Shown here: positions 32,633 through 44,925 of the stretch, in pieces
How positions within the stretch are numbered: the stretch's first letter is position 1
Layout: every line of letters begins with the position of its first letter
Assembly: GCA_029207755.1 (NCBI GenBank)
Contig: JARCOQ010000011.1
Coordinates: 23,153,212-23,217,211 of the forward strand
Reading direction: 5' to 3'
Length of the DNA: 64,000 nucleotides
Origin: Chamaea fasciata
Taxonomy: Eukaryota > Chordata > Aves > Passeriformes > Sylviidae
Position numbers and translations under genes: made by a program
The notes under the pieces: model-generated
Told to the model about the DNA's origin: nothing
Database searches by the model: none
What the model saw: the letters and a program-made list of their open reading frames with translations, nothing else

Positions 32633-32975
32633 GAATCATGGAACCATGGGACCACTTAGCCTGGAAAAGATCTCCAGCATCATCGAGTCCAACCATTAAC
32701 CCAGCACTAAACCATGCCCCTAATGGACACCGAGACGTTTTTCAATCAGTTCCAGGAATGGTGATGCCAACACTTCCCTGAGCAGCCTCTTCCAGTGCTT
32801 GACAGCCCTTTTAGTGAAGAAATTTTCCACAATACCCGATCCAAACCTCTCCTGGCACAAATTAATGCTGGTTCTTTTGTACACTTGGTGCATGGGAGAA
32901 GAGTCCGACCTCCACCTGTCCACAACCTCCATCACCACGACGTGCTGCATCCTTTTCAACACTTTTTATTCATTA
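32633..32975 (-). mobile_element. CR1 LINE fragment
   Basis: The plus strand shows the complement of a CR1 3' region: AATCATGGAACCATGGGACC, then TCATCGAGTCCAACCATTAA, then TTTAGTGAAGAAATTTTCCA, then the GGGAGAAGAGTCCGACCTCC and CCACAACCTCCATCACCACG-type segment. The order is collinear with CR1. Confidence 0.9.
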
Positions 32976-33724
32976 CAGAGGCTTCTTTGTCAACTGGCAG
33001 CCCAAGCAGAGCTTTTAATGTCCTAAATGAGGCTGACCATGGAGCACACAAAGGAAGAGCATGGAACTGGAACCGTGTTTCTTGAATCTCTCCATCCATT
33101 GCCCGCTGGTGGCAGGACACACCTTCAGATGGCAACTTTGTTGTTCCCATTAGAAAAATCTTAGATAATGCAAAAATACTGCGTGAGTTCTTGTTGTGGA
33201 GCAATGGTTGTGGTTTAGTTTGACACCTCCGCACACTCTGCATGTGGACATTTTCTATTGCAATTTCTCCTTTGGCTTCCTTTCCTTTTCACCTTGTGGG
33301 CTAATCTTCCATACATCCCAATTCCTGGATTTTGCCTGGGTACACAAAAATGGGGATTAGCCTGCAGTATGTGCTGTAAGCAACAGCCTGGATTTTCAGG
33401 GCATCTGGATTTAGAGTTGCCAGAATTAGAAACACGAGCCAGACGAGATCATGCTAGGGCAATTCCCCAGGACTGGGCCATAAAGCAAATCAATTTGAAA
33501 TGTAATAGAAAGCACCGAATTCTGGGTGAAGGAAGGCACTTACTGCTCATTTGGAAAGAAAAGCTCATATTCTAAATTGCTTTTCAGATCAGACTTGAGC
33601 CTACTTTTAGTGATGTCAGTGGTGCCACTTCCGTTCAGTCCAGGGGTGCCAGAATTTTCTGTTTGCTGCTGTTATTTCTCCACTTCCCTCTCTCCCCCTT
33701 TTCCTGAGATCCCTGGCAGCACCA
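32976..33724. other. intergenic, nothing recognised
   Basis: Unique sequence between two CR1 copies of opposite orientation. Confidence 0.6.
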
Positions 33725-34180
33725 CTCCTTACATGGTCCAGAGGAGGCTCCAGGATGAGCAGAGGGATGGAGCAGCTCTGCTGGGAGGAAAGGCTGGAGA
33801 ATTGGGATTGTCCAGCCTGGAGAGGAGAAGCTTTGGGGTGACCTCATGGTGGCCTGGAGGAGCTGCAGGAAAGATGGAGAGAGACAGTTTCCAAAGGATG
33901 GAGGGACAGGACACAGGGAATGGCTTCCCACTGACATGGAGAAGGGTTAGATGGGATATTGGGCAGGAATTGTTCCCTGTGAGGGTGGGCAGGCCCTGGC
34001 ATAGGGTGCCCAGAGCAGCTGTGGCTGCCCCTGGATCCCTAGAAGTGTCCAAGGCCCGGTTGGACACTGGGGCTTGGAGCAGCCTGGGACAGTGGAAGTT
34101 GTCCCTGCCCATGGCAGGGGTGGCACTGGATGGGCTTTAAGGTCCCTTCCAACCCAAACCATTTGTGATTCCATGATTCC
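33725..34180 (+). mobile_element. CR1 LINE, longest copy in the window
   Basis: The copy runs from GTCCAGAGGAGGCTCCAGGA through GTCCAGCCTGGAGAGGAGAA, a GATGGGATATTGGGCAGGAA-type segment and CAGAGCAGCTGTGGCTGCCC to the terminal GGTCCCTTCCAACCCAAACC and two ATGATTCC-type units. It covers only the 3' UTR and the end of ORF2, so it is non-coding. Confidence 0.95.
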
Positions 34181-34830
34181 TCTTTGAGGACAGTTAGGAC
34201 ATGGAGACAGAGCTGGTTGTTCAGAGGCAGTGAGGTGAAATCATTTTAATCTCACAGCAAAAGGAGTTCACCAGTCGTGGAGGGGACGGTGACAATGATG
34301 TCTGCTCTGCTCTTGCAAGTCTTGCCCCGAGTTTGGTTTTGCACCCAGTGACAGAAGTTTTACAGCAGCCCCAAGCTGAGGTGAACTTTCACCTGAAATG
34401 GGCTCAGCTGGGAAGTTCAAAGATGAGCTGACTCACTCCCATTTCACTTATCCCTAATGGAAGCTGTGGACTAATGCACCTCTGTAAAAATGGCCAGAGA
34501 GATTTGGGGCCTGAGCTTGTGGGTCTCTCCTAACACCAAATGCCCCAATTCTTGGGTTTCCAGTGCGTGGTGCATTAACTCATTAGCAGGCACTTCAGGT
34601 ATAATTTCTCTTATGCTAAAATTATGAAATGGTGAGAGCCAGAGCCAGCTGAGGTATCTGAGTGTCCTCCTGAGCCTCTGGAAGAGAACTGCTCTCCCTC
34701 TTCCCCACCAGCCAGGAATCTTTCTGGAAATTGCCCTCAGAAATGAAATACCATGGCTAATTTATGTGCAGGAGTTCCCTGTTTCCTTCTCTGATAAAAT
34801 TTTGTTGAGGAGGAAAATTGCTGGTGGGGT
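34181..34830. other. intergenic, nothing recognised
   Basis: Unique sequence. Confidence 0.6.
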
Positions 34831-34845
34831 TTTTTTTTTTGTTTT

Positions 34846-34903
<58 letters not shown>

Positions 34904-34933
34904 TTGGGTTTGTTGTTTTTTGTTTTTTTTTTT
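34831..34933. repeat. poly(T) tract, including 54 uninterrupted T
   Basis: The central run at 34848-34901 consists only of T. It could be the tail of an inserted minus-strand retrotranscript, but no body is recognisable next to it. Confidence 0.95.
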
Positions 34934-37900
34934 CCTGGTGATTTTCCAAAAGACCAAATTTCTTTCACCAGAAACTTTGGGAACTTTTGGCCATCTTTGG
35001 TCACTGCATCCAGGGAGTCATTACATGTGGATGTACAAAGAGAATCAGAGGTCTAGGAAGTCAGGAAAGAATAAATTAGGATAGTTCTGAATGGAAGAGT
35101 GGAAGGAACATGACAGTACTTTAGAATTATACAAAAATATGGGGGGAAAAAAAGGGAACACTTTGCTCTCTACAAATAACATCAGAGAGAGAACAAGAAA
35201 TTGGTCCTAATTTGGAGCTAGAAAGATTGATATCAAATATTAGAAAGATGTTTGTGATGGAGAGGATGGCAGAGACTGGCTAAGGAGGTCACAACCCCAC
35301 AACCCTGGGGCTGTTCATGTTGAGAGACAAATTGTTTGTGATACTATACTCCTTAAAATAAATATATTGTCAGTAAACACAAGAGGAAAATCCAGTAAAA
35401 AGCAGATTTGGAACCAAATTCCAATAGAAACGATGACATAAAAAATGTAACGTGAAAGAATTGAAGGTTTCTAGATCAACATGGCGAAGGCGTGTTCTGG
35501 GTGTTTTATATCCAGGCCCTGAATTTGTGGAATTGGCTACAATCATCATCTTGGAAATATATACATGGATATATGGATTCACAAACACCCACATGCCTGC
35601 ACACCTGCATTCTTGGATCATTTTTGCACATCTTCAAATTTTCAAGGTTCTTGTACTTAGGGTTTTTATTTTCCTTTCCTTTTCTCTCTTTCTGCGCTGT
35701 CCATCTCTCCCTGGCTGGCTGGATAGCTGGGAAATACCAGTTCCTTGGGAAGTCACCTTCCAGAAACCACAACTTTGGGGGGAAAAAAAAGTCTCAAATA
35801 AGCAGATTCACAACAAGCTCTGAGCGCTGGGATTCCTGAATAGAGATGAAATCTTAGGCATGAGTGTAATGTAAAAATCTGTTACAATTTCCTCCCCACT
35901 TTCATGGTATCAAATGTTTGCAGTTGCAGGGAGTGCGAGCGAGGCTCCCTTTTAGGTGTTGATTTAGCTGGGCTTAAAATCCAATGAATAAATTGTCCAT
36001 AGTTCATCAGCTTGTGAGGTGCTCGCTGCCTACACACCAAATAATAAGCTCCACATCCCACTGTGAGCAGTTTATGGCCAGAAGACTGCGGGGACACCGC
36101 GGTGGAACTGTCAAAATAAAACATGTAATGGGCTCATAAATGAAATGAACGGATATTGGTTTAAAATCAAGCCCATAAATACGTGTCACACCTGTCCTCT
36201 GGGTGGTCAGCAGCAATCAGGCTGCTAAATTCTGAGCATATTTTTGAGCTGGCGTTGTCTGATTCGCCCTTCCCTCCTTGCTGAGCCACACGGAGGGGTG
36301 AAGTGAAAGGCTGAAGAGAAACGATGCCACTGCAGAGGGTGCAGCCAAGGTGATGTTAATGTTTCAGGCTAAATATCCAACAAATCCAGGATAATTAGAG
36401 GTTAATGGTGTTTTATTGTGTTAACCCTTTTAGGAAAAAAAAAAAAAAAAAGAAAAAGAAAGAAAATCAATGAAAATAGGTTTACAGCAGCTGTTTTCAC
36501 CTCCCAGCAAGCTTCTGCGCTTCCCCACAGAGGTTATTCTGAAGATGGAAATATTCTAACATAAGGATTAATAATAGTAATAATTTACATCATGAGAGTG
36601 CCAAGGATTCCCTCTATGCAGGGCACTGGAGAAACAAAAACTTTCCACAGAAAAGCTCCCAACCAGTGACCAGGATGTGTGAATCCACCTGTGACTGTCC
36701 CTCCTCATACCTACAACTCCATGCCAGGCCCTAATAAATTCAGCTCAGTTCTTAGTGTAATTCTCCTAAAAGTCACTAATTTTAACAGGTCATTTTCATT
36801 ATCTTTCTGAAGAAACCACAGAGGCAGATCCAATGTCTGATGTTTGATATTTGCCCCAAATAATCCCCTAACTGATTTTAGGGTCGTACCCCATCTGCTA
36901 AACCTGCTCCATGCTCCAGAAACTTCTTCAGGACCTTAGGTGGGATTTAGTGCAAAATTTAGTGCAAAATCTTATTTTCTTGCTTATTTCATATTTAAAG
37001 ATAGCATCGTTAAATTGTGAAATTGCGCTGTTTAAAATGCAATCTTTTATTTTGCCATTTAAGCAGGAAGGGTTTTTTGGGGGGAGAATCCATTCCTGAT
37101 GGAGCCTGATTTGGGGCCAGCCTTAGGTAAAGGCCATTGAACAGTCCCTCAAACTTGAACAATTTTCCAGATTAAGCACACAAGGGAGATGAGGCCCTCT
37201 GGAACTCCCTGCCAGGGCTCTATTCCCACCTTTTCTTCTGCTACTGCATCCTGAAAACCCTGCAGATGCTAAAGCTTTCAGGATTCCCCAGGTAGAGACT
37301 GATTCCTTTCTTTTAAATATCCAACTAAAACACATTTTGCTGTCGAGCTGGATCAAGAAAAGCAGCAGAATGGCCAAACTGCTGCAAAGCTGTGAGGACA
37401 GAAGCATTGTCTGGATTTTTTGGTGTGCAGCGAAGATGCAAACAGCACCATTTCTTCTTTCCCTCCATTTGCACATCTGTAAATGACTGCAAGGCAGGGT
37501 AGAAGGAGGCCAGCTGGATTCAGTTACAGAGAAAGGTAAAAAAAATCTTTCGCTTCTGATTTTCATTTTGCAGTTTTGAGCAGGGCCACGTTCTGAATTC
37601 CCTTCCAGACTTCAGAAGAACGAGCGAAGTTCTCACCGGCGCCTCCCAAGCGGAGAAGCGCACGGTAATCGTGAGAAGAAGTTCCATTTTTTACACTAAT
37701 AATTAATGTTTTGTCTCGTGCAGCCTCCCCAGTGAGGCACAGCAAGCACATCTGAGGGCATTAGAGCTGCTTAGGGGGATTTCAGGGGACACTAATCTGC
37801 AGGACTTTCGCTGACAACCCAAAGGCAGCGGTGTCACGTGAGAGGCTTACCAGGGCAAACCCACCCTGGGCCCATCTGCAGCAGCTCCCTGACCTGGGAT

Positions 37901-38060
37901 TCCTCAGGATGCTGCATTTACTGAGCTTGGGCAGGGATTTTTGGTGTGCCAGAATTATTTCCATTATTTTGAGAAGGACTTGAGGATGCCGGTTAGTGAC
38001 ACAGCTGCCTCCTGGCCCAGGATGAGATGCAAACCTCTTGCTCTGTGTGATTTTCACCTA
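34934..38060. other. intergenic, candidate regulatory stretch within
   Basis: No gene is recognised. The part at 35880-36235 is non-repetitive with motif-rich AT segments (CCATAAATACGTG, TTAAAATCCAATGAATAAA) and may be a conserved element; this is inference. An A run with AAAGAAA units is at 36434-36466. Confidence 0.5.
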
Positions 38061-38215
38061 CATCACCATCATCATCGTCAAAATCATCACAATAATAGCA
38101 TAACAATAATAATATGTATAGTTTATAACAATATAATAATAATAATAATAATGGTAAAAACAACAATCATCATCATCACCACCAAGAACAGCAACAATTA
38201 CAATAACAACAACGT
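38060..38215. repeat. imperfect ATC/AAT/AAC trinucleotide region
   Basis: Blocks of CATCAT, AATAAT and AACAAC follow one another for about 150 bases. Confidence 0.85.
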
Positions 38216-41200
38216 TGCCTTTCACCAACTCCTCATAAGCCTTGATCATTTTTTTATGCATCTTTTAAGCATTTTTTAAAAAATTCTTTGCTTCATATTT
38301 CAAGTTGCAGCAGCTCCTGGCAGTGCCACAATTTCTGCCATCCGTGCACAGCAGCAAGGCAAGGGTGTTCAAATTGGAACACAAACCTGGAGGAGTAGGT
38401 GGACAGGAAATAATTATTAATTCCTTCCAGCCATTTGTACCTTATAGAGGTCTCCAGTTTGTTGTCACTCTGAATTATTGGCCTTTGCTGATGAGCACAA
38501 TCCTATGAGTTACTCATAGACAGCTCTTCTGTACTTGGTGCACCACGAAATTGAGCTGAACCTTCCCTCTGCCTGCATTCCCTTTTAGCACAGCAGAGGA
38601 TTTCCCAGGTACCCAGGTGCTGCTCAAATGTCCTGAAGTTGGAGGGGGATAAAGGCAGAGCCCAGTAAGGAGAGCAGAGAATTGTCTGGGTTAGGATGAC
38701 AGACAGGTTAAGATGACAGACATTGTTTCCCCTCCTACTTAGTCGGCTATATATATATATTTTTTTTTTTTTTCAGTGGATTTTCTCCCTTTCGGAGTCT
38801 CTCTGTACCCTGCGGTGTCAGGGAAATGTGTTAACAAAGCTCTGCCACCCAGGGGAGGGCATGGTCTTCAATTTGTGCACAGGGAGGGGAGCAGAGAGGG
38901 ATATTTGGAGTTTATAGACAGAGACAGGGATTTGAGGGGGAGTTGGAAAGTCTCGACTGTCTGGGATGGAGACTCCTTCCACTCCCAGCCTGTGGCACAG
39001 GTGTTCCCAGCAGCACAAGCCATAATCCCTGGCACTTTGGGAATAGTGAGGGCTTTGAGCTCCTCACCCAGCCCCAGGGAAGTGTTCTGGTGGTTATTTC
39101 AGTCCTGTCTGACATTAGCACTTTTGGTGTGGGGATGATCAGTCCCGGGAAGGGAGGCGGGAGGTGTGTGCGTTTCCATCCTGCCTGCAGGAAATCAGAG
39201 CAGGTTCTGGAGTTCCTGTGATTCTCACAGGCCTGGGGAAGGTTCCCACCTCCTCCAGCCTCTCTTGTGTAACCTTGAGGGCTGGATTAGAGCCCTGGCT
39301 CCTTGGCTTGCAAGGTGGTTTCAGTCTAAGGCTCCTGGAAGTCCGTTCCTTCTCACCAAAATACCATTCATTCCTACTTCCTCCCGTGCAGGTAACCTGG
39401 CTCTGACACAAAGTAGTCTCTCAAAGAATCCTTGGCTAATTTTAGCAATCCAAGGGTAACTTGCCCCATTTATTGCAGGTGGAAGGAGGGAAAAATCCTT
39501 TCTGCACCAAGGCCTTTCTTCTCTGTTTGTGCCAGAGCGAGTGAGGCAAGAGCCTGACTTTAACAGAACAGATAAAAATAAACCCAGCCATGGACAAAGC
39601 CAATTATGTTCTCCATTGCCTAGGGATGGGCAGCCTAATTTGCAGCTGACAGCGATTTGATGGACTGAACCATCCTTTTCCTGATCCAGCATTTGAAGTA
39701 ATTTTTATTGTAAACCAATCATTACCATGCAGGACTCTCCGTACCGCCGGTGTCACCGTGACAAATTCCCACAGTGCTGCTGGGGCTGCTCCTGGGATTA
39801 TTTTCCCTCCCGTCCCTCACTGCCCTGGCACGTTCTGGGAAGTGCTGGCCATGGCCCTGTCCCCAGCAGGAGCCCTGGGCACAGCAGCTGGTGGGTCCTG
39901 AGAGAGGGACGGTGCCAAACACAACCCCAGCACTGGGGGGGACGTGTTTCCAAACCTCCTCGCTGTCAATTTTGGCAGGGCTGCTAAATTTGGTCCTCCA
40001 CTCCGGAATATGCAGACAGCACATTAGGGCTGGGAGTTTAGCAGCGCACATTTTCCTCCGTCTTCATCCTCAATGGCCTCTGATTTTGCTCTTTTCTGTG
40101 GTTTATAGGTCGTAAAATGATTCCCCCCTCCCTGAGGACATTGTACTCGTTTGTGTCTGACATCTGTGCAATCCACTAAGTCCTAAGCTGTGGTGTAGCA
40201 TCCTTCTGTTCCCTGAATGGACACACAGGGAATGGCACAGCTCCTGCCCAGCGTTGTTGGACAGAACACCACTTCATTAGAACCAGCTGGAGTTTGTTTC
40301 CACCAGAGCTTCAGCAGTTCCTCTTTGCAGCAGCCAGAGTTGTTGGAATTTACCAGAAGAGCTCCCTGCTGGGCCATGGAAGCTGTGGGGTGCAGAGGAA
40401 CAGGGAAATTTGGAGAGGATGCACAGAGGGTGAAGATCTGCTGCTTTTTGCAGAGGTGGTGTGTCCTCCATTCCCTTTCCAGGTCCGTGAGAGCTCAGTA
40501 CAGACCCAGGAGGCTCCATCTACATTTCCCCCCTTATTTTTAGCTGTGAAAATCTGCAATTTCTTTCTTTCCACTGTAGTATTCAGTAAAGACTGATTAA
40601 CAAATGATAGACACCCACTGTTGCTAACAGGAGCAATAAAACCCTGTAATTTTCGTGAGACAGGTCACCAAGATTTTGCCCTAATCCTGCAGAGTTTCAG
40701 CAACACCTCCACTCCCGCAAAGTCCTGAGGTAAAGGAGGGTTTTCCTGAGGCTGTGTCATCGAGCACAGAGATGGAGAGACAGGCCAGGCTCAGGGTAAT
40801 TTGTGCACCTCACCTTCTGCTCCTTCCACTCACATGTGCCAAGGTCCCTGTGTGCTCCGAGGAGCAAACTCTGTATTCTCCACTCACATGCTTTGTGCCT
40901 TATAATTTACACTGATTACATGTTTGTATTGGCAAAATGTAGATATATTGATTTAACAGCTCAAAAAAAAAAAAAAAAAAGAAAAAATAAACAAAGGGAA
41001 GACAGAGAAATATATTGAATCATTTCAGAATAATTTGAAGGTGATTATTTCAGAAGCAAATCTAAGCAGGGTTTATCCTGGCAGGAAGACTTCTGGAAAC
41101 ATCAAGTCACAGGGATGCTCTGCCACAGAGGGGATCCCATTCCTGGTGTTCCAAGGTCCCGCAAACACAAGTTCTACCCCTGGAGGGACTCAGGTGTGGC

Positions 41201-41701
41201 TGCTGCCCTTAATTTTGGGGTGGGGTTTCTACTACTGTGGAAAGGTGAGTCCAAAGGGATCATGTTAACAAAATACACTGTTTGGAATAACCCAGATCAA
41301 GCTGTTATTGGGCCAAAGGTGAGCTAGACAGAATCAAGAGGTAGAGCGTGAAGTCAGCAGGTGTGTGGTTTTGCTCACGTGTGTTAAAAAACGAGTTGGG
41401 TTCAGGTAAAGAGGAGAGCAGGACTCCAAGCTGAGTGCTCTTTGTGGACCAGAATGTGGTTTGGAATATCTTTGTTTTCCATCCTTGGAATCACCGCTGT
41501 ACCTGAGAGTGCCTACATGTACCATGGAACCTGTTTGCAGTCCTTGGATTTAACCTTCAAACACTGCACAGGCCTGTTATTTAGGTAGGAAAATGTATGG
41601 GGACAGTCATTGAATCTGGATTTGAACATCAAGCTGTGGGTCACACCGGTGCTGGAGATGTCTGGGGTGTGCACTGAGCAGTGAGGGGGGCTTGGGGTGG
41701 G
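38216..41701. other. intergenic, nothing recognised
   Basis: Unique sequence with moderate GC and short homopolymers (38762-38774, 40964-40980). No domain-bearing frame is seen. Confidence 0.6.
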
Positions 41702-41848
41702 GTTGGCAGAGCTCAGGACGGAGTTGGCAGATCTCATGTTGGGGTTGGTAGAACTCGTGCTGAGGTTGACAGATCTCAGGGTAGAGATAGCAGAGCTCAT
41801 GGTGGGGTTAATAGAGCTCGGCGTGGGGTTGGCAGAGCTCAGGGTGGG
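41702..41848. repeat. 21-base minisatellite, seven units
   Basis: Seven consecutive 21-base units of the type GTTGGCAGAGCTCAGGGTGGG can be aligned without gaps. The unit length keeps frames open on both strands, producing heptapeptide-repeat frames that have no recognised homology. Confidence 0.93.
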
Positions 41849-42267
41849 TGTCTGCACGATCCCATGGGAATCAGAGAGTCTGGACCATGCAGGAGACACG
41901 GCTGGGGTGGCTCTGCAGCAGCCACCAGAGTTTCTGGGATCCCTACACAGATCTGGGGTGAGAACTGTGCCCTCATCCAGCGGCTGATCACTGCTCAGAG
42001 CAGCTCTGCTTGCTGCCAGCCCTGTGAAAGGAAACACATCGCCTCGGGCCAGACGTTTAGAGGGTCTTACACTTCTCCCGGCGCTTTTGAAGTGCCTGTT
42101 GTGGCCGTGGGTGAGGCGGCGATGGAGCCGGGCAGGGACACGCTGTGAGCTGAGCACACCCGCCGGGAGCCGCAGGGGCTGCCCGGGGTCATCCGCACAC
42201 CGGGAAATCCGGGGCGTCAGGGAGAGCAGCGAGCATCCAGACATCGCTGCTTATCTGCTTTGTGTTC

Positions 42268-42345
42268 ACGGAGTCCCAGAAAGGCTTGGATTGGAAAGGA
42301 CCTTAAAGCCCGTCCAATTCCAGCCCCCTGGCATGGGCGATAATA
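42268..42345 (-). mobile_element. CR1 LINE 3' fragment with AAT microsatellite attached
   Basis: GGAGTCCCAGAAAGGCTTGG followed by ATTGGAAAGGACCTTAAAGC and CCAGCCCCCTGGCATGGGC is the complement of a CR1 3' end. Confidence 0.8.
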
Positions 42346-42370
42346 AAATCCCATTGCTGAAATTAATACA

Positions 42371-42411
42371 GTAATAACAATAATAATAACAATAATAACA
42401 ATAATAACAAC

Positions 42412-42474
<63 letters not shown>

Positions 42475-42476
42475 TT
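42371..42476. repeat. AAT trinucleotide microsatellite
   Basis: The tract begins with AAC/AAT mixtures and becomes uninterrupted AAT from about 42410 to 42472. Confidence 0.97.
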
Positions 42477-42722
42477 AATATAGATATAAATATGTAATAC
42501 AAACTTTATCTGATATAAAAATATAGATCTATATCTCTAAATATAAATATTCATAAATATATTTATAATAGATATGAATAGGTAGAAATATAATATATAA
42601 AATATAAAATAAGATAAAAAATACAGAATGTAAAATATATAATGATATAGAAAAATATAGTATAGGTTATTATGTATTATTAATATAGAATATAGATAAT
42701 TATTAATATAGAATAGTAAAAT
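42477..42722. repeat. extremely AT-rich block
   Basis: Imperfect ATATAAA, TAGAAATA and ATATAG units follow directly after the AAT microsatellite, with almost no G or C for about 245 bases. Confidence 0.85.
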
Positions 42723-42784
42723 AATTCTGTTGTTGGATACTGGCACAGCTCTGTGCAGAGGAGATTCCCAGTCTCAGGAAATAT

Positions 42785-42948
42785 CACAGGACCATAGAAC
42801 AGGATCAGAGGATGGTTTGGATTGGAAGAATCCACCCAGTCCTCCACCTTCCACCATCCCAGGCTGCTCCAAGCCCCGTCCCCCTGGCCTTGGACATTTC
42901 CAGGGCTGGGGCAGCCACAGCCACACCCCAGTGCCCTCATACAGCTGT
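42785..42948 (-). mobile_element. CR1 LINE fragment
   Basis: The plus strand has ACCATAGAACAGGATCAGAG, GGTTTGGATTGGAAGAATCC and GGCCTTGGACATTTCCAGGG, which is the complement of the CR1 3' end. Confidence 0.88.
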
Positions 42949-44504
42949 TTTGCAGCAGTTCAGTACATTTCTATCCAGTGTAGATTATGGCCAAGGGTTG
43001 CTAAAACTGAGGCTAAAATTGAGATTTCTGAGCTCCTGTTCAAACCCACAGGGTTTGGAGTTTCTGTGCACGTTTCCCAGTGATTTCCTTAGGCCTGGTC
43101 CTCCCACCTGTTTAAAATAAGCTTTAAGACTATTCACCTGGCAGCATTCTATGTTTAGACACTTATTTTTAAGATTTTCATTTTTAATGTATTCCCTCTT
43201 TCTGGAATTCAAAAGAAAGCTTGCTAGGAAAATAATTTGAATTTCCATTTTTTTTTCCCCCCACATTTTTCCATGTCGATTACTCGCAGGTATCTCTTAT
43301 TCTTCTGCAAGTTCTCTGAGTCATGGATCCTTCCCCAACAACCACCGCCGTGCTCAGCCTTCCCACCCAGCACAGGCCCCAGAGCAGAACAAAGGAATTC
43401 TTCAATCACATTATACCTTCAAATAAATTTTCAAACCCTAATTTATCTTTTGATAGGTTCAACAGTTGAGACAAGAAGCAGAAGTCTTGTGGCAGCGAAT
43501 TCCTGCAAGTAGTCACTCATTCCAGTTCAGTTCTTTGCTACGTGATAAATTAATGTGTTGATTTTTAAGTATCCTCAAGAAGTTTGATCTCATTTTAATT
43601 GGTGGGAAAATCGGTCAATAATTGTAATTACATGATCAGTTTGCCTCAAAGTTTGTCTCCTGGACAGATTTTAATGTATCTATAGGGCTTAAACCAGTTT
43701 TCTGAAAGGGGAAAATAACATTATAACTCACTTTGGGGATTATAAAAGGAGTAATTTTCTTGAAACTGGTCCTTAATACAGCTAATATCTCTTGGCTTCA
43801 CCTCAAGATGCTTAACAAGCCCATCATTAACTGCGGCTAATGAAAAATTAATTAAATTTTTTACAATCTAATATCAGCTGACAAATCATTATAAATCATG
43901 CCCTTGGTTATTCATGTCACTAAGGCAAATAAATGAGTTTGAAAGTTCACATATATGTATAAAAACTGTAAACAAGTATACAGTGGATTGTGCTGGTTGG
44001 CAATAGTTATTGTTGTCAGTAGCTTATAAAATTTCTTCTTGAGATTCCCAGAATTCTCACTGAGGTATGACCCTTAAGATGTAATTTTTGGAAGATTTAA
44101 TAAGAAACTTTAACGCCGCACATGGTCAGAGACTCCTGGCATCTGCACCAGGATGAGCCACACCAGCCTGGAAGGGAATTAGCAAAAACTGAGGAGATTT
44201 AGAAGGAGAAGGGCAGAATTATTATAAAGTTTGGCAGAATATAATTAAAAGAAAAGAAAAAGAAAAAAAAAAACCCAAACAAACAAAAAAACCCACCTAT
44301 TGCACTGGATTGTAAACTCTTACAATGAAAACGGGGAACTACTTTTTTCTTTCTCTTTGGAATTTGCCTGAGTGACTCAATGAAGGAACAGCAGCAAAAT
44401 CAATAATTATGTCTGCAAACCAGTTTAAAGGGGGTCCCCATGCCTCAAATGTGCAGGATTAGTGGGGGAAAACACTGAGCACTCCAAGAGCCTTTCACAG
44501 GACA
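42949..44504. other. intergenic, candidate regulatory stretch
   Basis: The part at 43500-43960 is AT-rich, non-repetitive and full of homeodomain-type cores (GGCTAATGAAAAATTAATTA). It may be a conserved enhancer; this is inference only. No gene is seen. Confidence 0.45.
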
Positions 44505-44925
44505 GGTCTGAATCTGTTGGAGCCCTAGAAACTTAGAATTTGGGGTCTTAGTGTATAGTAATACGTAAGAGTCAAGGTGGAGGATTTCGAGTGTTGTCTA
44601 AGTCCTTCTTCTTCCTTCTTCATGAGTTTAGGTGGTTTTCTGTAATTGGGTGAAAAATTGTGGGCCTTGGGTGGTCATTATTGGGTCAGAAATATAAACA
44701 ATATCGGTGTCACTTCATTATTGGGGGATTATCACAAATAACCTTGGCAAGAGTTGGAAGTTCTCCACTTCACCTCGTTTCTCTGACTTGCTAGATTGAG
44801 CTCGTGGTGGGTGTGTGAGTCTGGAAATAATGTAAATAGTTAAGATATAATCAACATTACAAGTCTGAACTCGATCCTTCTCTTCCGTGGCAGAGAGAAA
44901 AAGAAGCCCAAACTGCCACATGGAT
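44505..44925 (+). mobile_element. interspersed repeat, copy A (probable retroviral LTR-type element)
   Basis: This segment aligns collinearly with the reverse complement of 52515-52945. Shared blocks include TAGAATTTGGGGT, GTCTAAG with TTCTTCTTC, GGTGGTTTTC with GTAATTGGGTGAAAAA, GCCTTGGGTGGTCATTATTG, TCAGAAATATAAA, TTCTCTGACTTGCT-type sequence and GAGAAAAAGAAGCC. The block is non-coding and the family name is not known to me with certainty. Confidence 0.75.
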
